NCBI GenBank assembly: GCA_017311315.1
Contig: CM029640.1
Coordinates: 31,495,092 to 31,559,091, forward strand
From: Dendrocalamus latiflorus
Taxonomy: Eukaryota; Streptophyta; Magnoliopsida; Poales; Poaceae
Length of the DNA: 64,000 bases
Reading direction: 5' to 3'
The notes beneath the pieces were generated by a model. The model did no database searches, was not told where the DNA came from, and saw only the letters and a program-made list of their open reading frames with translations. Below are positions 1-12,807 of the stretch, in pieces. Made by a program: the position numbers and the translations under genes. Within the stretch, counting starts at the first letter, position 1. Each line of letters starts with the position of its first letter.

Positions 1-600
1 GATTGAGTGCATATATTCTGTTGAGGACGGTAACTTACATCTCAATCTTTTAAAATATGTAAATATGTGCTATAAAGAGTTCTATATAAATTATAATAGG
101 ATTAGGATTCTTACTTCACTTTAGAGGAAGTCTAGAAAAACTATACAAAACCATGAAGGGTGATCATGGAGAATCCAAGCAATAAAAGTAACAAAACAAA
201 GAGGCCATTCATCTAAAGTTAAATGTGTACAAGAGGTTTAGAGACTAGGTTATTTTTTAGCACTAGATTCTTGTATAGGACAAAGATCCAATCGGTCCTA
301 AAAGATTCTTGAGAGTTGTGAGAAAGCGACAATCGCTTATACTCTTTTGAGGCTGTGTTTAAGGAATTTGTGGTCGGTTACGCTAAATCTTTTCTTTCTC
401 ATCGTGGTTGTTTCAACATTATTATTTTGGTTCTCTCTATGAGATTCATCATCTTTATTCTTGATACCGTGAACGCTTATGTCGTATCACATAAACTCTA
501 ATCCAATTTAAAGGCTACTGTTGTGTATAAGAAGTGGCTATGTATTCCAACCTTATAATGGGTCCCTGCAGTTGTTTTTCATATAACCGTGAAGACACAT
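1..600. other. AT-rich flank, no gene seen
   Basis: No coding region, RNA gene or clear repeat was recognised here. The last five bases (CACAT, 596-600) form the left target duplication of the gypsy-type LTR that begins at 601. Confidence 0.5.
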
Positions 601-761
601 TGTAACATCCTAAAATTCGGATGTTCAAAAATATAGAATTTTAAAACTTTTTCTTGCATTTTGTTGACATTCAAATTCCTTCTGAACATTTATTTGAGAT
701 TTTCTAAGTTTCGTGCTATGCAAATTAATAACCAAAGAATAATCCCAAGTGCAAATAATGG

Positions 762-1634
762 CAGTGTTCTAAAAGGCGGCATTAGGCGGCCGCCTAGGCG
801 GGCCTAGGCGCTGGGCGGAGCCCCGCCGCCGCGCTTTGCCCAAAATCGGTGAGCTAGGCGGCGAGCCCGCCTAAGCGGCCGTCGACGGTCAAAGGCGGCC
901 ATCGGCGGGGTCAAAGGCGGGGTCTAGGGCAGACGGAAGGTGTTCTAGGGGGAGAGAGAGAGGCACCTGGAGATGTCTTGTCAGCTCACGTGTTGTCAGC
1001 CATCGTCGTCGCCGCAGCCGGATCTGCTGCCTCTGCCGTCGCCGCCGTCGGATCTACCGTCGCCGTCGTCGGATCTGCCGTCGCCGCCATCGGATCTGCC
1101 GTCGCCGCCGCCGGATCCACTGCCTCCACCGTCGCTGCCGCCGGATCCGCTGTCGATGCTGCCGGATCTGCTATCGATGCCGCCAGATCCACTGGAGCAG
1201 CGGCGGCGTCGGGGGAGAAGGCGAGGTGGCGCTTGGGAAGAAGGGGAGGCGGCGGCGACGACACTGGAGAAGGGGAGCGGGGGAGAGAGCAAAGGTGAGG
1301 GGAGGGGACGCGTGCGGGAGAGAAAGAGAGAAGCGGTGAGAACGAGGGGAGAGAGAGAAGAGGTAACGGGGGGAGAACGCGGGGCCGGGCGTGTGAAGCG
1401 GTGAGAACTGAGAAGTGAACGGGGAGAGAGAGGAGAGGCAAAGGCTGGTGGAAATGGGCTGGTGGGCTGGTTATATGTATAAATAGTCCTAAAGATTAAA
1501 TAGGCTAGGGAAAAAATAAAATAAAAATTAATAAACCATAGTTTTAATTCCACCGCCTAGGCCCCGCCTAGGCACTCTAGGCGCTAGGCCCCACCTCGCC
1601 GCCCGCCTAGCGCCTAGCGCCTTCTTGAACATTG
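762..1634. mobile_element. non-autonomous hAT element, 873 bp
   Basis: The element is flanked by a perfect 8-bp direct duplication AATAATGG (754-761 and 1635-1642). Its ends are imperfect inverted repeats: CAGTGTTCTAAAAGGCGG on the left and, read on the other strand, CAATGTTCAAGAAGGCGC on the right. Subterminal regions are crowded with GGCG/CCTAGGCG motifs in opposite orientation. An 8-bp duplication and CA-starting ends are hallmarks of the hAT superfamily. The interior (about 970-1,440) is very GC-rich, with an imperfect repeat of a GCCGCCGGATC-type motif, and shows no transposase. Open frames there look like low-complexity artefacts, though a captured exon cannot be excluded. Confidence 0.85.
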
Positions 1635-2410
1635 AATAATGGTCATGTAAATAATAAAAATGAAAAGTGACATTACAGATCATGAATTCAAAATACCAAA
1701 ATCTTGAATTCAAATTCAAGTCAATAAAATAAAACCAAAAGAATATTAGGCTCTATCTCTAAATGATTAAACCAAAAATTCCTTCTTTTGATTCAATTAG
1801 CAAACAAAACCCAAGGTTGGATATTCAAAATTTATATACAATTCAGAACAAAATAAAATAAAAAAATAGAGGAATGTTAGCTTTTGTATCTAGATATTTG
1901 AACCAAGACTTGAATTGAAAATCCAAAAATTGAATACAAAACTTAAGTGAAAATTCAAATTTTGAATTGCCACTAGTCCTCTTTTCTTCTTCCTTCTCTC
2001 TTCATCTTTCCCTGCAGTTGGGCCCATTACCTTTCTCTTTCTCCCCTCCCCTCTCACTTCCATGTAGGACCCCTTTCTCTCGTCTCTATCTCCCTCCTTT
2101 CTTCCTTCTCTGCCGTTGGCCCCCTCCCTTCTTTTACTTCTCCCTCCCCCTTCCTTTCTTTTGCCGCCCCCACGTACTGCAGCCGTCGCCTCGCCACCTG
2201 CCTCCATCGTGTCGGCCATCACCTCACTTGCTGCGTTCCCCTGCCAGCCATCCCATCGTCATGCCTTGCGCCCACGCCCTGCCATCCCCACGCCAGCGCC
2301 ACACCCTGTGCGGGCACGTCGCCTAGCCGTGCGCCGCTTGCGTCGACCATAGCGTCGTTGCCCCATCCCGGCCACTCCACCCCGGTCATCGGCAGTAGTG
2401 CCTCTCCTTC

Positions 2411-2420
2411 GGCTATAAAA
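2411..2420 (+). promoter_or_regulatory. TATA box of gypsy LTR
   Basis: GGCTATAAAA lies in a GC-rich promoter-like tract inside the 601-8125 LTR, followed by a C/T-rich leader. It probably marks the U3/R promoter of the retrotransposon. Confidence 0.55.
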
Positions 2421-5400
2421 GGACCCTGGCTCCTCCCATTGCTCCCCGCGCCTCTCCCCTCTAAGCTCCGCTGTGTCCAAGCCGTGCACCGGCCACTGTA
2501 ACCCACGATTGTTCCGGTCAGTCCGATCATCCTCTTCCAAACCTGGTGTTTCCAAGCCCCATCCTTTTCCCTTCCGACTTAATCAGAGTTCTGTGCACCA
2601 AGGATCATCACGCCGCCCTTCTTCCCCATTGCTAGCCAACACCGCCACCACCGCCTCCGTTTCCTGCTCGCTGCACTCCGGCTTGATTGCACGGGACTGG
2701 AGCATCACTCCGTCCTAGCCTTCCCCGCCACCGGCCAGAGCTACGAACCACCCCAGCTTGGCAGCACCTGAGGCCACCCCATGCCGCCGTGGGCTCCCAC
2801 TGCCAGCTCGCCTTGGACCTACTTCAGCTTGGCCGACCACTCAGTAAGTTTCCCCTTGACCCCCTACAGCTCATGCACGCACGAATTCTCCCCTTCCGCC
2901 TCCCAATCGCCGGCGCCCCGTTGCACCCCTGCCTCCGGCCGCTGAGCCTCGTCGCTAGCCCACCTCGGAGCTCCTCAGCTCACGCTAGCGCCTTCCTTGG
3001 CTCCCTTGTGCTCCCATCATCCCATTTTACTGGTCGCCGTCTCGCTCTGGCTGCCTCTTCGCTGGCGACGCCATCACCCACTGTGCACCACCTGCCTCCT
3101 CTGTTTTGGCCGCCACTCCCCCGAACTGGCTTGCCTCCTCCTCTGTTTTATTTTGTTGCCCACAACCTCCCTCTCTCCTTTCCATGATAGTGGGCCCTCC
3201 TCCCTTAATAGAAGCTGATCCAATGAGCTATGGGTTATTTAACTTGAAATCCTTCTATAGCATAATTGGTAACTGACAAATGCCATGATTAACTTTTCAA
3301 TTAGAAAATAACAATGTGTGATTTTAAATTATTATATGAAACACAAATAAAATATAATGTAGGGATAAATTAAGTTAAATCCTAGATTTAAAATTCATGC
3401 AAAGTAAAAAACAATAGAGATTCAGCCTTGGATTATTGCGTGTCAAATCAAGATTAACTAATTAAATCTTAGTGGTACATTTGATTAGTAATGATATTGA
3501 AATATAATGCATATATCAAGCTAAGACCCACATAAATAGATTTCACTTAGAATTAAAACTATAATAGATAATAGCTGAAGGTACATAAAAATGCCAATGA
3601 TACTCCATCTAGGGGACATCTCTAAATAAAAGATTTTAAATAAAAGTGTCATTATGGGATAAATTCCTAGATAGGCCTCCCAAAATTAAATTGTTAAGCC
3701 AATTCACACATGAAATAATAAAGTCAAACAACAACTATAAATAAGGGTGGTTCTTTAAAGATCATAAAATATGGCTAACATACCGAAATCAAGTGCAAGA
3801 AGATAACATATAAATTTAGTCGAATCATCGGGATAGAAAATGGAGATTAGTTTATAACATAAAGCTTGACCATTGTTTAAATCATGCACATATCAAGTTA
3901 CAATAAAATCTGATGACAATGTTGGGTTGTAACCTTTCCAATAAAAGGAATTCATTAACCTTAAAATAATTCAAAGACTCATTCAAAATATTATAAGTAT
4001 ATGTAAAAGTGCCAATAATTGTCTTAAGTCTGTCAAACTAAATATTAATTAACATCACGCTCTAATAGACTAACCTCATTCAACCGATTGGCCATTAGAA
4101 CCCCATAACATACTATATCTCGAACTTGCTAGAAATATGAACCATAAGAATAATTTGATAAACCAAAAATCACATACATCGCGTATGTAACATATGCCCT
4201 AATTATTAACGCTTGACAAAATAATGCTCCGCTAAATTCATACACTTGTCCGTATGTCTAACCTAATTCATGGAACTTCCTTAATAAATATAAAAATACC
4301 CAAAAGAAGTTGCTAAATTAAAAGATCGAGATATGGTATTCTATCATTGGCTATGCCAAGCCATTTCCGAGTTCTAAGTGGGATATTCTCGTGAATATTC
4401 CTTTATCATGAACCTTCCTTAACATCTATCTTGGCAAATTTCCCTCAGTCATTTATCACTTTGCTCCAACCCCTCTGACTCCGTCAATACTCCGTGCCCA
4501 ATCAACCCAACCTCAAATCACCCATTTAAACATAATAAAAAATTAATCAAGTTTAATTGGATTTATTTGGATCTTTTGAGTTATTTGCCTTTATTTGGAT
4601 TTAGTTGTTTAGCGCGTAATTAGAAATTGGAGTCCTGAAGATTCAATGGATCAAGCGAGGCCAGGATCCAGATGAAGACTAGGAACTTAAGACTATCAAA
4701 TGAGGAAGCTTTGAGTGAGCTCAAGACCGCGGTAAACCGCGTAAGGCGAGTCAATACTTTGATCATGTTGAACCTACATTTTCTGTAAATTATTTCCGTT
4801 TTAAATTATTAAATTGCATGTTGTTATTTCATGTGCAAATATATGTTTGATTTCAAGATTCTAGTGTTACACTCTTTTGGAACATTTAAATATATGAGCC
4901 TTGTCACCCTAGCAAAATTATATTGGTAAAACTTTCAAAAATAAGTCCTTAATTATATGCCATGCTTAGTACTACTTAGATACTCGGGGGCACCAAAATG
5001 CCCCAAGCATCACTTTTAATCATGAGAAACTGATTTAGGAAGTCATGGGTGGAAATGACTGGTATATTTTGACATGGTTATTTTATGCTCCCAAAAACCC
5101 CAACTTGCTTAAATAGTTGGGCGGATGGTATGAGGGTTGGTGTGTGGTGCAATGGAAGCACGATGTGTGGATTGTGGTAGAACCACCCAAATAACCCTAA
5201 GGACTGAATCTTTTCATGACCTTCTATGTAAAACAGTACAACCACAAGTCTGCAAATTGCAACTTGGCTAAGTAAATTTATCGAAACCCTCAGACTCATC
5301 TCATTGGTAGTGGAAAGGAGTGGAATATTACAATGGCAAGGGGAGGCCTAAAGGTAATCGAAAGGAGGATGAAGTATCTAGTCATGCTAGCGTTGTGGAG

Positions 5401-5924
5401 GGTGGAGTCCGAATGCGCTAGTATCCGTGATTACATCCCGCGCAACGTATGGGACCCACCGCAAGTGAAAGTAGCCCATAGGGTGAGATGACAAAAGGGG
5501 CCAGATATTTTGAAAAGTTACTATGATAGTTTACTCAACCACATGACTAAGGAATCGTGTGGAGCAACGAGTGGATTGTCTCTTGTGGGTAAAGTTACAA
5601 ACTCTACAGAGTGAAAACTATTCAAATAGTCATGCCCACGGTCAAGGGCGAACATGGGAACTTAATCAGATATAGTTCTATTTCAAAAACTTTGTGGGTG
5701 GAATTGAAAAAGTGATGGGCAGTGAAAAGCCTTGATTTGTGTTGCCCTGGGTGTCGCCTAGTGATAAGGTAAGCGGTTATAATGCTGAAAGGTTAGCATA
5801 TGGTGCAGAACCCATGTAACGTTGGATGGAATCTGAATCACTATTATTATTGTATCCTTTCACACATTATGTTTTAGTTCAAACTGCTAGGTCCACTACT
5901 ACTAAAAGGGTCATCATAGATGGT

Positions 5925-6280
5925 TTAAAATTGTCATTACAGAAAGTTTTTTAAACCGTCTGAATTTATGTGTCAGTGATAATAAGAGGTTATCACAGAT
6001 GGTTTGTGAGCCGTCTGTGATAAATACACCACAGACAGTTCATAACTAGAACCGTCTGTGAAAAACACTATCATAGACGTTTCTAGCTACCAACCGTCTG
6101 TGATACTCACACATCACAGACAGTTCTAGCTACCAACTGTCTGTGATGTGTGAGTATCATAGACGGTTGGTATATAGAACCGTCTGTGATACTTCCCCAT
6201 CACAGATGGTTTCTGTTTTGAGCCATCTGTGATAATTCTTCACAGACGGTTTATACTACAAAACCGTCTGTGATAGTTTA
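5925..6280. repeat. left subterminal ACAGACGGTT array of CACTA element
   Basis: Many copies of TATCACAGACGGTT and its inverse AACCGTCTGTGATA alternate here at roughly 20-40 bp spacing. A smaller cluster lies at about 6,786-6,905 in the middle of the element. Confidence 0.85.
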
Positions 6281-7334
6281 TTCTATACCTAAATTTTTTC
6301 TAATTTTTGGCTAGCAACTATATCATCTGAAAACAAGCAAATATAGCAACAAACACAGCAACAAACATAGCAACACATTTTATTTCCATTAAGATTAGAA
6401 TCCACCATTACAACATCATAAGATATTGAGTCGGTTACCCATAGCACTGCATATACAAGAGAATACTTACAATTTTACAGAGATAAGCTTCACGGCTACA
6501 AATTCAGAAAAATGCTTACACTACAAGAAACTTTAGGCTAATGCAAGCTAGACTTACACATCCTTTATTAAACTACAATCTAAAACAAGTGATGCGGGAA
6601 AATTTTCAAGTAGTAGAAATAAAAAGGCAACAAACACCATTTTCAGCTTCTATGATAAAATCATCAGCTTTTATACTAGTGACTTAGAATAGTGTAGATT
6701 TGCCATTGCCTTATTCCTTTTCAGCTTGCTTCAAGTGAAATTTTCGCCACCCTTGCCGCTATGCTGCGGATTGGTGACGTGGCGAGACATCACAGACGGT
6801 TCGGATTACAAACCGTCTATGATAGAGATATCACAGACGGTTCATAACAAAAATTGTTTATGATAACAGGAGATATTACAGACGGTTCATAACAAAAACA
6901 GTCGATGATAATGGCGTCACAAATACAATATATCGGTACAATATAAATAGCTAGTCTCAAAAGATAAAATAGCAAAATTTAATATGGCTTATATATACTC
7001 ATATGAAAGGTTTCGATGAGATCTATAACTTTGCAGTTGAGACGAAACTCAAATTCCGAAGGGAAGATAAATTTTTTTGGCAAAAACAAAAACTAAAAAC
7101 TTAAAACACAAATTTGAGGCTAATGATGGCTGATTTTGATGGTCTTTGAGGGCGATTGGTGCAAGTGAGTTGGTTTTTTCAATCGGGCTCATCGGTAGCT
7201 TTCCAACAAGTACAAGAACGTCAAAAGCGGACATCGTATGCAAAAGTTATGCCCGTTTTACTAAAGGTGCTCAAAACTGAATCCTACTCGGACTCAGACG
7301 GGAGATTATGAAATTTTGGGGAATTATGAGGCGG

Positions 7335-7612
7335 AAAATATATCATAGACGGTTTTTAATACAAACCATCTGTGAAGTATCACAGACGGTTTAAATAAAA
7401 AACCGTCTATGATGTTTGCCATTATGATAAGAACCATCTGTGATAATTCACAGACGGTTATTAATAAGAACCGTCTGTGATGTCTTGTATTATCACAGAC
7501 AGTTCATATAAATAACCGTCTGTGAAAATACCACAGACGGTTATTCGTATAAACCGTCTGTGATACTTACAGTATATACGGTTCCTAGGAACCGTCTATG
7601 ATGTAAGCGTCC
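7335..7612. repeat. right subterminal ACAGACGGTT array of CACTA element
   Basis: This is the right-hand counterpart of the left array, with the same motif in alternating orientation, so local hairpins are possible. It ends 24 bp before the CACTA terminus. Confidence 0.85.
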
Positions 7613-8125
7613 AGTTTAGTCTCTTTTGTAGTAGTGGTCTCAGGAAATTTCTATGTATCATATTTTAAAACCAATTTATGCCAAATAAAATAACCCGAAC
7701 CTTTCCTTGATAAGCCATGCATGTTATCTATTTGCATCCTGTATATTGACTCGCAGAGCATGGTGGTTTGTGCTCACCCTCGCTCACTCAATTAATCCAG
7801 AATTAGGAGTCAGATCACTACGCTTCAGCAATACGCTAGGTCATGATGGTGAAGAAGATGAAGATGTCAAGAACTAGATCGCAAACCCTAGTTGGCTGCC
7901 TGTGGGCATGTCTTGAGGGTCCCACCTGTGTGCTTCGTTTCTGCTGCTGCATTAATATTTTATTAATTTCGGCCTGATCGGCCTATGAGTAAGTCTACTA
8001 TTATATTTACGCTTTCGTATGATATATTTTTTGATGTTTAGTACTGTATTTGTGAACACTATCTACTGGTCCAGAGAATATAACAATAAATCACAGAGGA
8101 TTCTGAGTTGAAAAATCTGGATCCA

Positions 8126-8419
8126 CACATGTAAACAGGAGTTCTGAAGAATGAACAAAGCGCCAAAGACAACATCAGCAAAAAGCGAAATGAAGCAGCG
8201 GCAGTTGCCTTTTCATCATCCATTGGACTGTGAACTTGTTGCGTCATCGTACCAACTAAACATGATAAACATAGTTAAATACAAGGTAAACATGATAAAC
8301 TTGCACAGATACTATCTAACAGGATTGATATCTACATCCTCTCTCTCTCTCTCTCTCAAGAAGAGATAGATATCTATAATATGTTTGAGGGGGGGGGGGG
8401 GGCTTATATCCATATCACA
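8126..8419. other. flank with short simple repeats
   Basis: No gene is seen. A (CT)n tract occupies 8338-8357 and a run of 14 G residues 8389-8402. The stretch separates the solo LTR from the decayed copia-like element. Confidence 0.6.
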
Positions 8420-8429
8420 CAAAAAGCTA

Positions 8430-9975
8430 CTTTGTCAAGGGATGAGCTAATCAATTGATGAGGCGGCAAATCCTACTCATTGTGTATAATGCTAAACAAG
8501 AAATAGACAATTTTAAGTCTGTGGTTAGGAATGAACTTGATTCTTATGTAGACATACTTGCTAAAATTGAAAATTAAAATTGACTCATTCCACATACGTG
8601 GAACAACTTGAACTTGCCAGAGCTGAAAATGAAAAATAAAATTTAAGTTTTTCCAATTGTCTTCAGCAATTAGAGATAGCTAGGGCTGAAATTAGTGAGC
8701 TAAATTCTATTCATTGTGTATCTTGCATAACTAATAATAAATTATTTGAAGATAGTCTAGTCTCTTATGATAATTGTGCTAAATTGACAACTGAGCTGAA
8801 TGCTTTCAATAGGATCTTCCTAGACAAATGTGAGAAAGAAAACCTACCTGTCCTAAATGCATCTAAATTGGTAGAATCTTCTTTGTGCAAATTGTGCTAA
8901 GTTACAAGTTAAAATTGATGCATTAAATTGTAAGCTTGTTAAGAATGCATCATTCATATCTTGTATTTCTTTGAGAAATGAGGTTAAGTCTTTGAAGAGA
9001 GTGCACGATGATATGAGTGCTAAGTCTTGTAACTCTTATGTTGCTTTTTAATCTGAGACTGATATTTTAAGAGTTGATCTTGCTTCTTTACAATTGAATT
9101 TGGATTCTTCCTTTCGTGGTACTTTATCTCATAAAGAGAAGTACTTTTGCACCTTTTGTAAGAAGGATGAGTACATTATTGAGTTTTGCTTTCCCCGTGT
9201 CAAGTACGAGTGTCGAGTACGTTGTTGAGCTTTTAGGGACACACATCGCCCTTCTCAAGGCAGGTGTGCACCTAGTGTCGACACGAGCTTGAGTAGCTTT
9301 GTTGGTTCTTCAAGAGTTTCTCAAGGGACTTCTCCTGCGAGCGTCAATAGTACTTTGTCCTCTTAGACCGTATCTCCTAATATACCTTTATACCATTGCT
9401 CATGTTATGAGAATGATAGATATCATGTAGACTTTTGCTTTCAGCGTGTCAAATGTAGGTGTTGAGTGGTCATTGTCTTTCTTATGGTATGAACATTTGT
9501 GAGTCTAACATGAAGGCTTATCTTGTTGATGGTTTTTTTGACACCTTTTCTAGTGGTGTTTGACATGGACTTGGTTTTTAGGGATTTGGTTTTAGTCCAC
9601 AAGTTTTCCTGAGATAGGATTTCTGTCTTTTATGAAGTGGTGTACCTTGTTTTTCCCATCGAGGTACGCACTCATGACAAGGACTTGTGAGTTATTTTAG
9701 TGCTTGTGTTGGTTCTCATCGTCTTGCTTCCAAGCAAGGACATCGCCACTTTTCTCGATATGGCTCTCATTTTCCTCATCAAGCAGTCTACTCATGGCGT
9801 GCCTCCAAGGATATTGTTAGATCTTCTTGTATGAATCATCATTTGCACCATGCTAACTCACATAATGGTTCAAATGCTTCTAGTGGTTGTATGTCCAAGT
9901 TTTGGGCTCTAAAGTATTTGCTCACTAACCTTTTGGAATCCAAGACTTGGGCACCTTGTTTCTTTCATGTGTAGG
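8430..9975 (+). pseudogene. degenerate retrotransposon gag remnant
   Basis: Read in shifting plus-strand frames, the stretch gives Leu/Asn/Ser/Lys-rich segments with repeated AELEIA-like and SLCKLC-like pieces. A zinc-finger-like piece YFCTFCKKDEYIIEFCF lies near 9,147-9,197, comparable to the YHCTFCQKDGHLIE motif of the family A copy at 38327-38368. A segment near 9,895-9,960 ends SKFWALKYLLTNLL, resembling the tryptophan-containing end of gag in that family. Several stops and frameshifts interrupt it. The function was capsid-like packaging of retrotransposon RNA. It is clearly non-functional now. Confidence 0.5.
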
Positions 9976-11738
9976 TACCGGGATATGGGATGAAGAACAC
10001 GAGCTTGATTGGTTTCAATCTTCTTCCTCATCATGTGATCGGGATACTATATGATTCTCCACTCCCTTTGATGGCCTCCAAGAAGCATGTGTTCTTATGT
10101 ATGACATCTTTACCTACTTTGTAAGTGATCTTTCATCTTCATGCCTTTACATACATGATGATCCACTCTTAGCATGTTGTGTTTATATTTATGCTCACTT
10201 ATACCATATTGGCATGTATTTCTCTCGTTATACTCGTTGTCATGCCTTTGGAAGTATTTTGCTTATGTATCCATGTTTTAGCTTATTGTTTATGATTTAT
10301 AGATGTATGAGTTTTATTTTATTCCTATGATCATGTGTTATTCTAGGAACAACTTTTACCATGCTTTTGCTAGTATATCGCTCTATATATATCCATTTGC
10401 TTCTTGATATTCTTGTACCATATATTTTCATGATATGTTTTATGTCATATTTTCTATTTGCATGGTATTATGATATATTAATTGTGGATATATGAACTTT
10501 GTCTTATTATCACTATCATGCATTATTCTTGATCTTTATCATAATTAGGTAGCACGATTCATCCACGATACATTCTTTGGCATGCTCCATGAATTTATGC
10601 TTTTGCTTACTTATGTGTCTCATTATAGCTTATGATACTCTGAGTTTTATTTCTGCAAATTACTTGGTACTTTTACTTTTCATTGCATCTTGTATGAGTC
10701 TTGTTAGTTTGAGGGGGAATTTGGCATGGAATAGATGGACTGAACATCTCTATCATGTGTCTTTCCTTAGGCACTTTTGTTATCTTGTGGTCTTCTAGAA
10801 TGTATCTTTTGCAATCTAGATTGAGCTTGTCCATCACTCACTAGTTTTTAGTAGGCTTTTGGCAAATTGTCCTAGAGGGATTTTTGCAATAGCTAGTGTT
10901 GTTGTTTTGCTCTCTATTTGTGACAGATCCTTTCCCTAGAGACCATGTGTATTAAGAGATTCCTAGTGGTAGAGTGTGCGAAGCCCATAGCTTTGGTTGC
11001 CATTCTCTTATCTTCTAGATGCATCTAGTCTCATCCCATGTGAGAAGAGAGTTTAAGTGTTGTTTTTGGTTGCAAGTTGATCCTTTGGAAGTGCTTTCAG
11101 CTATTTCTTCTTAGCTTATGTCTAGGAAGTGCTTTATCATTTTTGTTCTTGCAAGTGGTATCCTGTTGTAGTTTTATTTTCTAGCTTCCTTTTTCATCAT
11201 GCATACATGGCATTTCATTATGAGATATGCATTTAGATGTGAGTTTTGATTATTATTCAATTGTGATGTAATTCTAATTTGATATTGCTCACTGCTGTAT
11301 TATGCCTACTCAACTAGCTTCATGCTTTTGTACGTATGATTAAATCTTTGCCATGATAGCTTAATTTGCAAAATTGAACTAAAATTCATAAATGATATCA
11401 ATTTTGCAATTGGTATCTTTTAATTTGCAAGGATGGATCATTTGACTATTTTGCTCTCTAGTTATCATTTTATAATATAAGTCATGTCAAAAATACTATG
11501 TTGAATCTTGACTCTAAATTGAGCTTTACTTAGTGTTATGCTAGTTTTTTGGTGAATTATATTATTGTTCAATGAACTAGTGCCTAACTTGAATGAATGA
11601 TCTCTTTTGTGCTTAATCATGAATCTCAACAATTCTTCTTTATGAGACAACTTGCCATTGTATTTGGTATGAACTCAGAGGAAGTTTTGTAAGCAACATG
11701 TTTGCAAGGATTTTTTAGACGCAAAATGATGCAACTCT

Positions 11739-12807
11739 TTGGAAAATGATGCATTGCTCATGAAATATTTGCAAAAAGTTTTTGGACGACAGGATATTCC
11801 ATGGGTGCGTCTTATTTGGGATACATATTATGCAAATGTAGTTCCTCATGCTGCGCGTGTTTGTTGCTCTTTTTGGTGGTGCGATGTCATGAAGATTGTT
11901 TCTCTATTTCAAGGGGTTGCCATGGGGAAGCTGGGAGATGGACATGATATTCTTTTTTTGAAGGATTATTGGGAAGGGCATCTCCTTTGTCGGTAGTACC
12001 CTAGACTTTATTCTTATGTTAGAAATCAGGACATTTCCATTAAGGAGTTTATGAATGAAAGTACTCTTGTGTCTCTGTTTTATTTACCTCTCTCAGAGGA
12101 AGCACATCAGGAGTATTTGGCGTTACAGTAGTTTTGGACACATCTTGTTATTCAGCCGCAGCAGACCGATCATTGGACTTATATCTGGGGTAATTCTATT
12201 TATAGTTCCCGGTGATTCTATGCTCATTAGTCCAGTCAGCTACATGTATCCATGATCTATCCACACATTTGGAAGAGTAAATGTGTGATGAAACTAAATG
12301 TTTTTTCCTGGCTACTTATGATGGATAGACTGAATACCCGTAATATCCTACAGTGGAAGCATTTCAATGTTGATGGGAGTGTTCACAGTGTCCTTTGTGA
12401 TGGTGCGGCTAAAGAAACTTCATGGCATTTGTTATTTAACTGTCCTTTTAGACTGCAATGTTGGAGTGCCCTTGGAATCACTTGGACTTTGGATGCAGAT
12501 GTTTTGTGTATAGTTTACCAGTCCAGCTTAGCTTCAGGCAAGTGTTTTTTCATGGAGATCTTTATTATGGCTGCTTGGCATATTTTAAAGCAACACAATG
12601 AGTTTATTTTTGAGCATAGTCCTTATAGTTTAGCTATTTTGAAGTATAGATTCATGTTAGAGGTTACTCTGCATTTGCACAGAGTAAAGGATAGCTTTCG
12701 AGAAGAAATTTGACAATCTGGTTAAGTTTTCTCTTTGTACATATTGTACATTATTATATTTAATATACCACGGTAGGAGGCTCTCCTATTGTTTTTCATA
12801 AAAAAAG
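11739..12807 (+). mobile_element. LINE (L1-type) 3' fragment with zf-RVT domain
   Basis: The translation shows the C-terminal part of a plant non-LTR reverse transcriptase protein. A segment with GKLGDGHDILFLKDYW (about 11,920-11,975) is followed across stops by a zinc-binding reverse-transcriptase-associated domain (12,255-12,480). That domain contains IWKSKCVMKLNVFSWLL, a Cys/His-containing stretch and SWHLLFNCPF. The reading frame is broken by at least two stops or shifts. The 3' end has TACCACGGTAGGAGG and closes with a short A-run at 12,799-12,806, the arrangement expected of a LINE tail. No 5' part or catalytic reverse-transcriptase domain is present, so this is a typical 5'-truncated copy. 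It lies inside the decayed family A element. Confidence 0.75.

Larger units (their letters stand above)
5894..7636. mobile_element. non-autonomous CACTA (En/Spm-type) element, 1.74 kb
   Basis: The ends are CACTACTACTAAAAGGG on the left and, on the opposite strand, CACTACTACAAAAGAG on the right. They are flanked by the 3-bp duplication GTC (5891-5893 and 7637-7639). A CACTA terminus with a 3-bp duplication defines the CACTA superfamily. Both subterminal regions are dense arrays of the motif ACAGACGGTT in both orientations, a typical arrangement for transposase binding. No transposase is encoded, so any movement would need an autonomous relative. It sits inside the gypsy LTR 601-8125 and is therefore younger than that LTR. 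Confidence 0.9.
601..8125 (+). mobile_element. gypsy-type solo LTR with two nested DNA transposons
   Basis: The unit begins TGTAACATCCTAAAATTC at 601, the start typical of several grass gypsy LTRs, and ends ...GGATCCA at 8125. It is flanked by CACAT at 596-600 and 8126-8130, and I see no internal gag-pol, so it reads as a solo LTR. Removing the nested hAT (762-1634) and CACTA (5894-7636) leaves about 4.9 kb. Part of it (about 5,570-5,650) resembles the minus-strand gypsy LTR at 34440-44361 around 35,100-35,200, which supports the family assignment. A GC-rich promoter and leader occupies about 1,960-3,200. The remaining AT-rich parts (3,200-5,890 and 7,640-8,125) contain no genes. Confidence 0.65.

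Noticed and set aside
973..1553. Several overlapping open frames on both strands
   Set aside because: Low-complexity GC-rich interior of a hAT element. No domain is recognisable and the frames overlap on both strands.
2116..3218. Pro/Ser-rich plus-strand open frames
   Set aside because: GC-rich leader of the gypsy LTR. There is no domain, and the composition explains the open frames.
5925..7612. Short repeats with spacers resembling a CRISPR array
   Set aside because: The motif alternates in orientation and lies just inside CACTA termini, so it is a transposon subterminal array.
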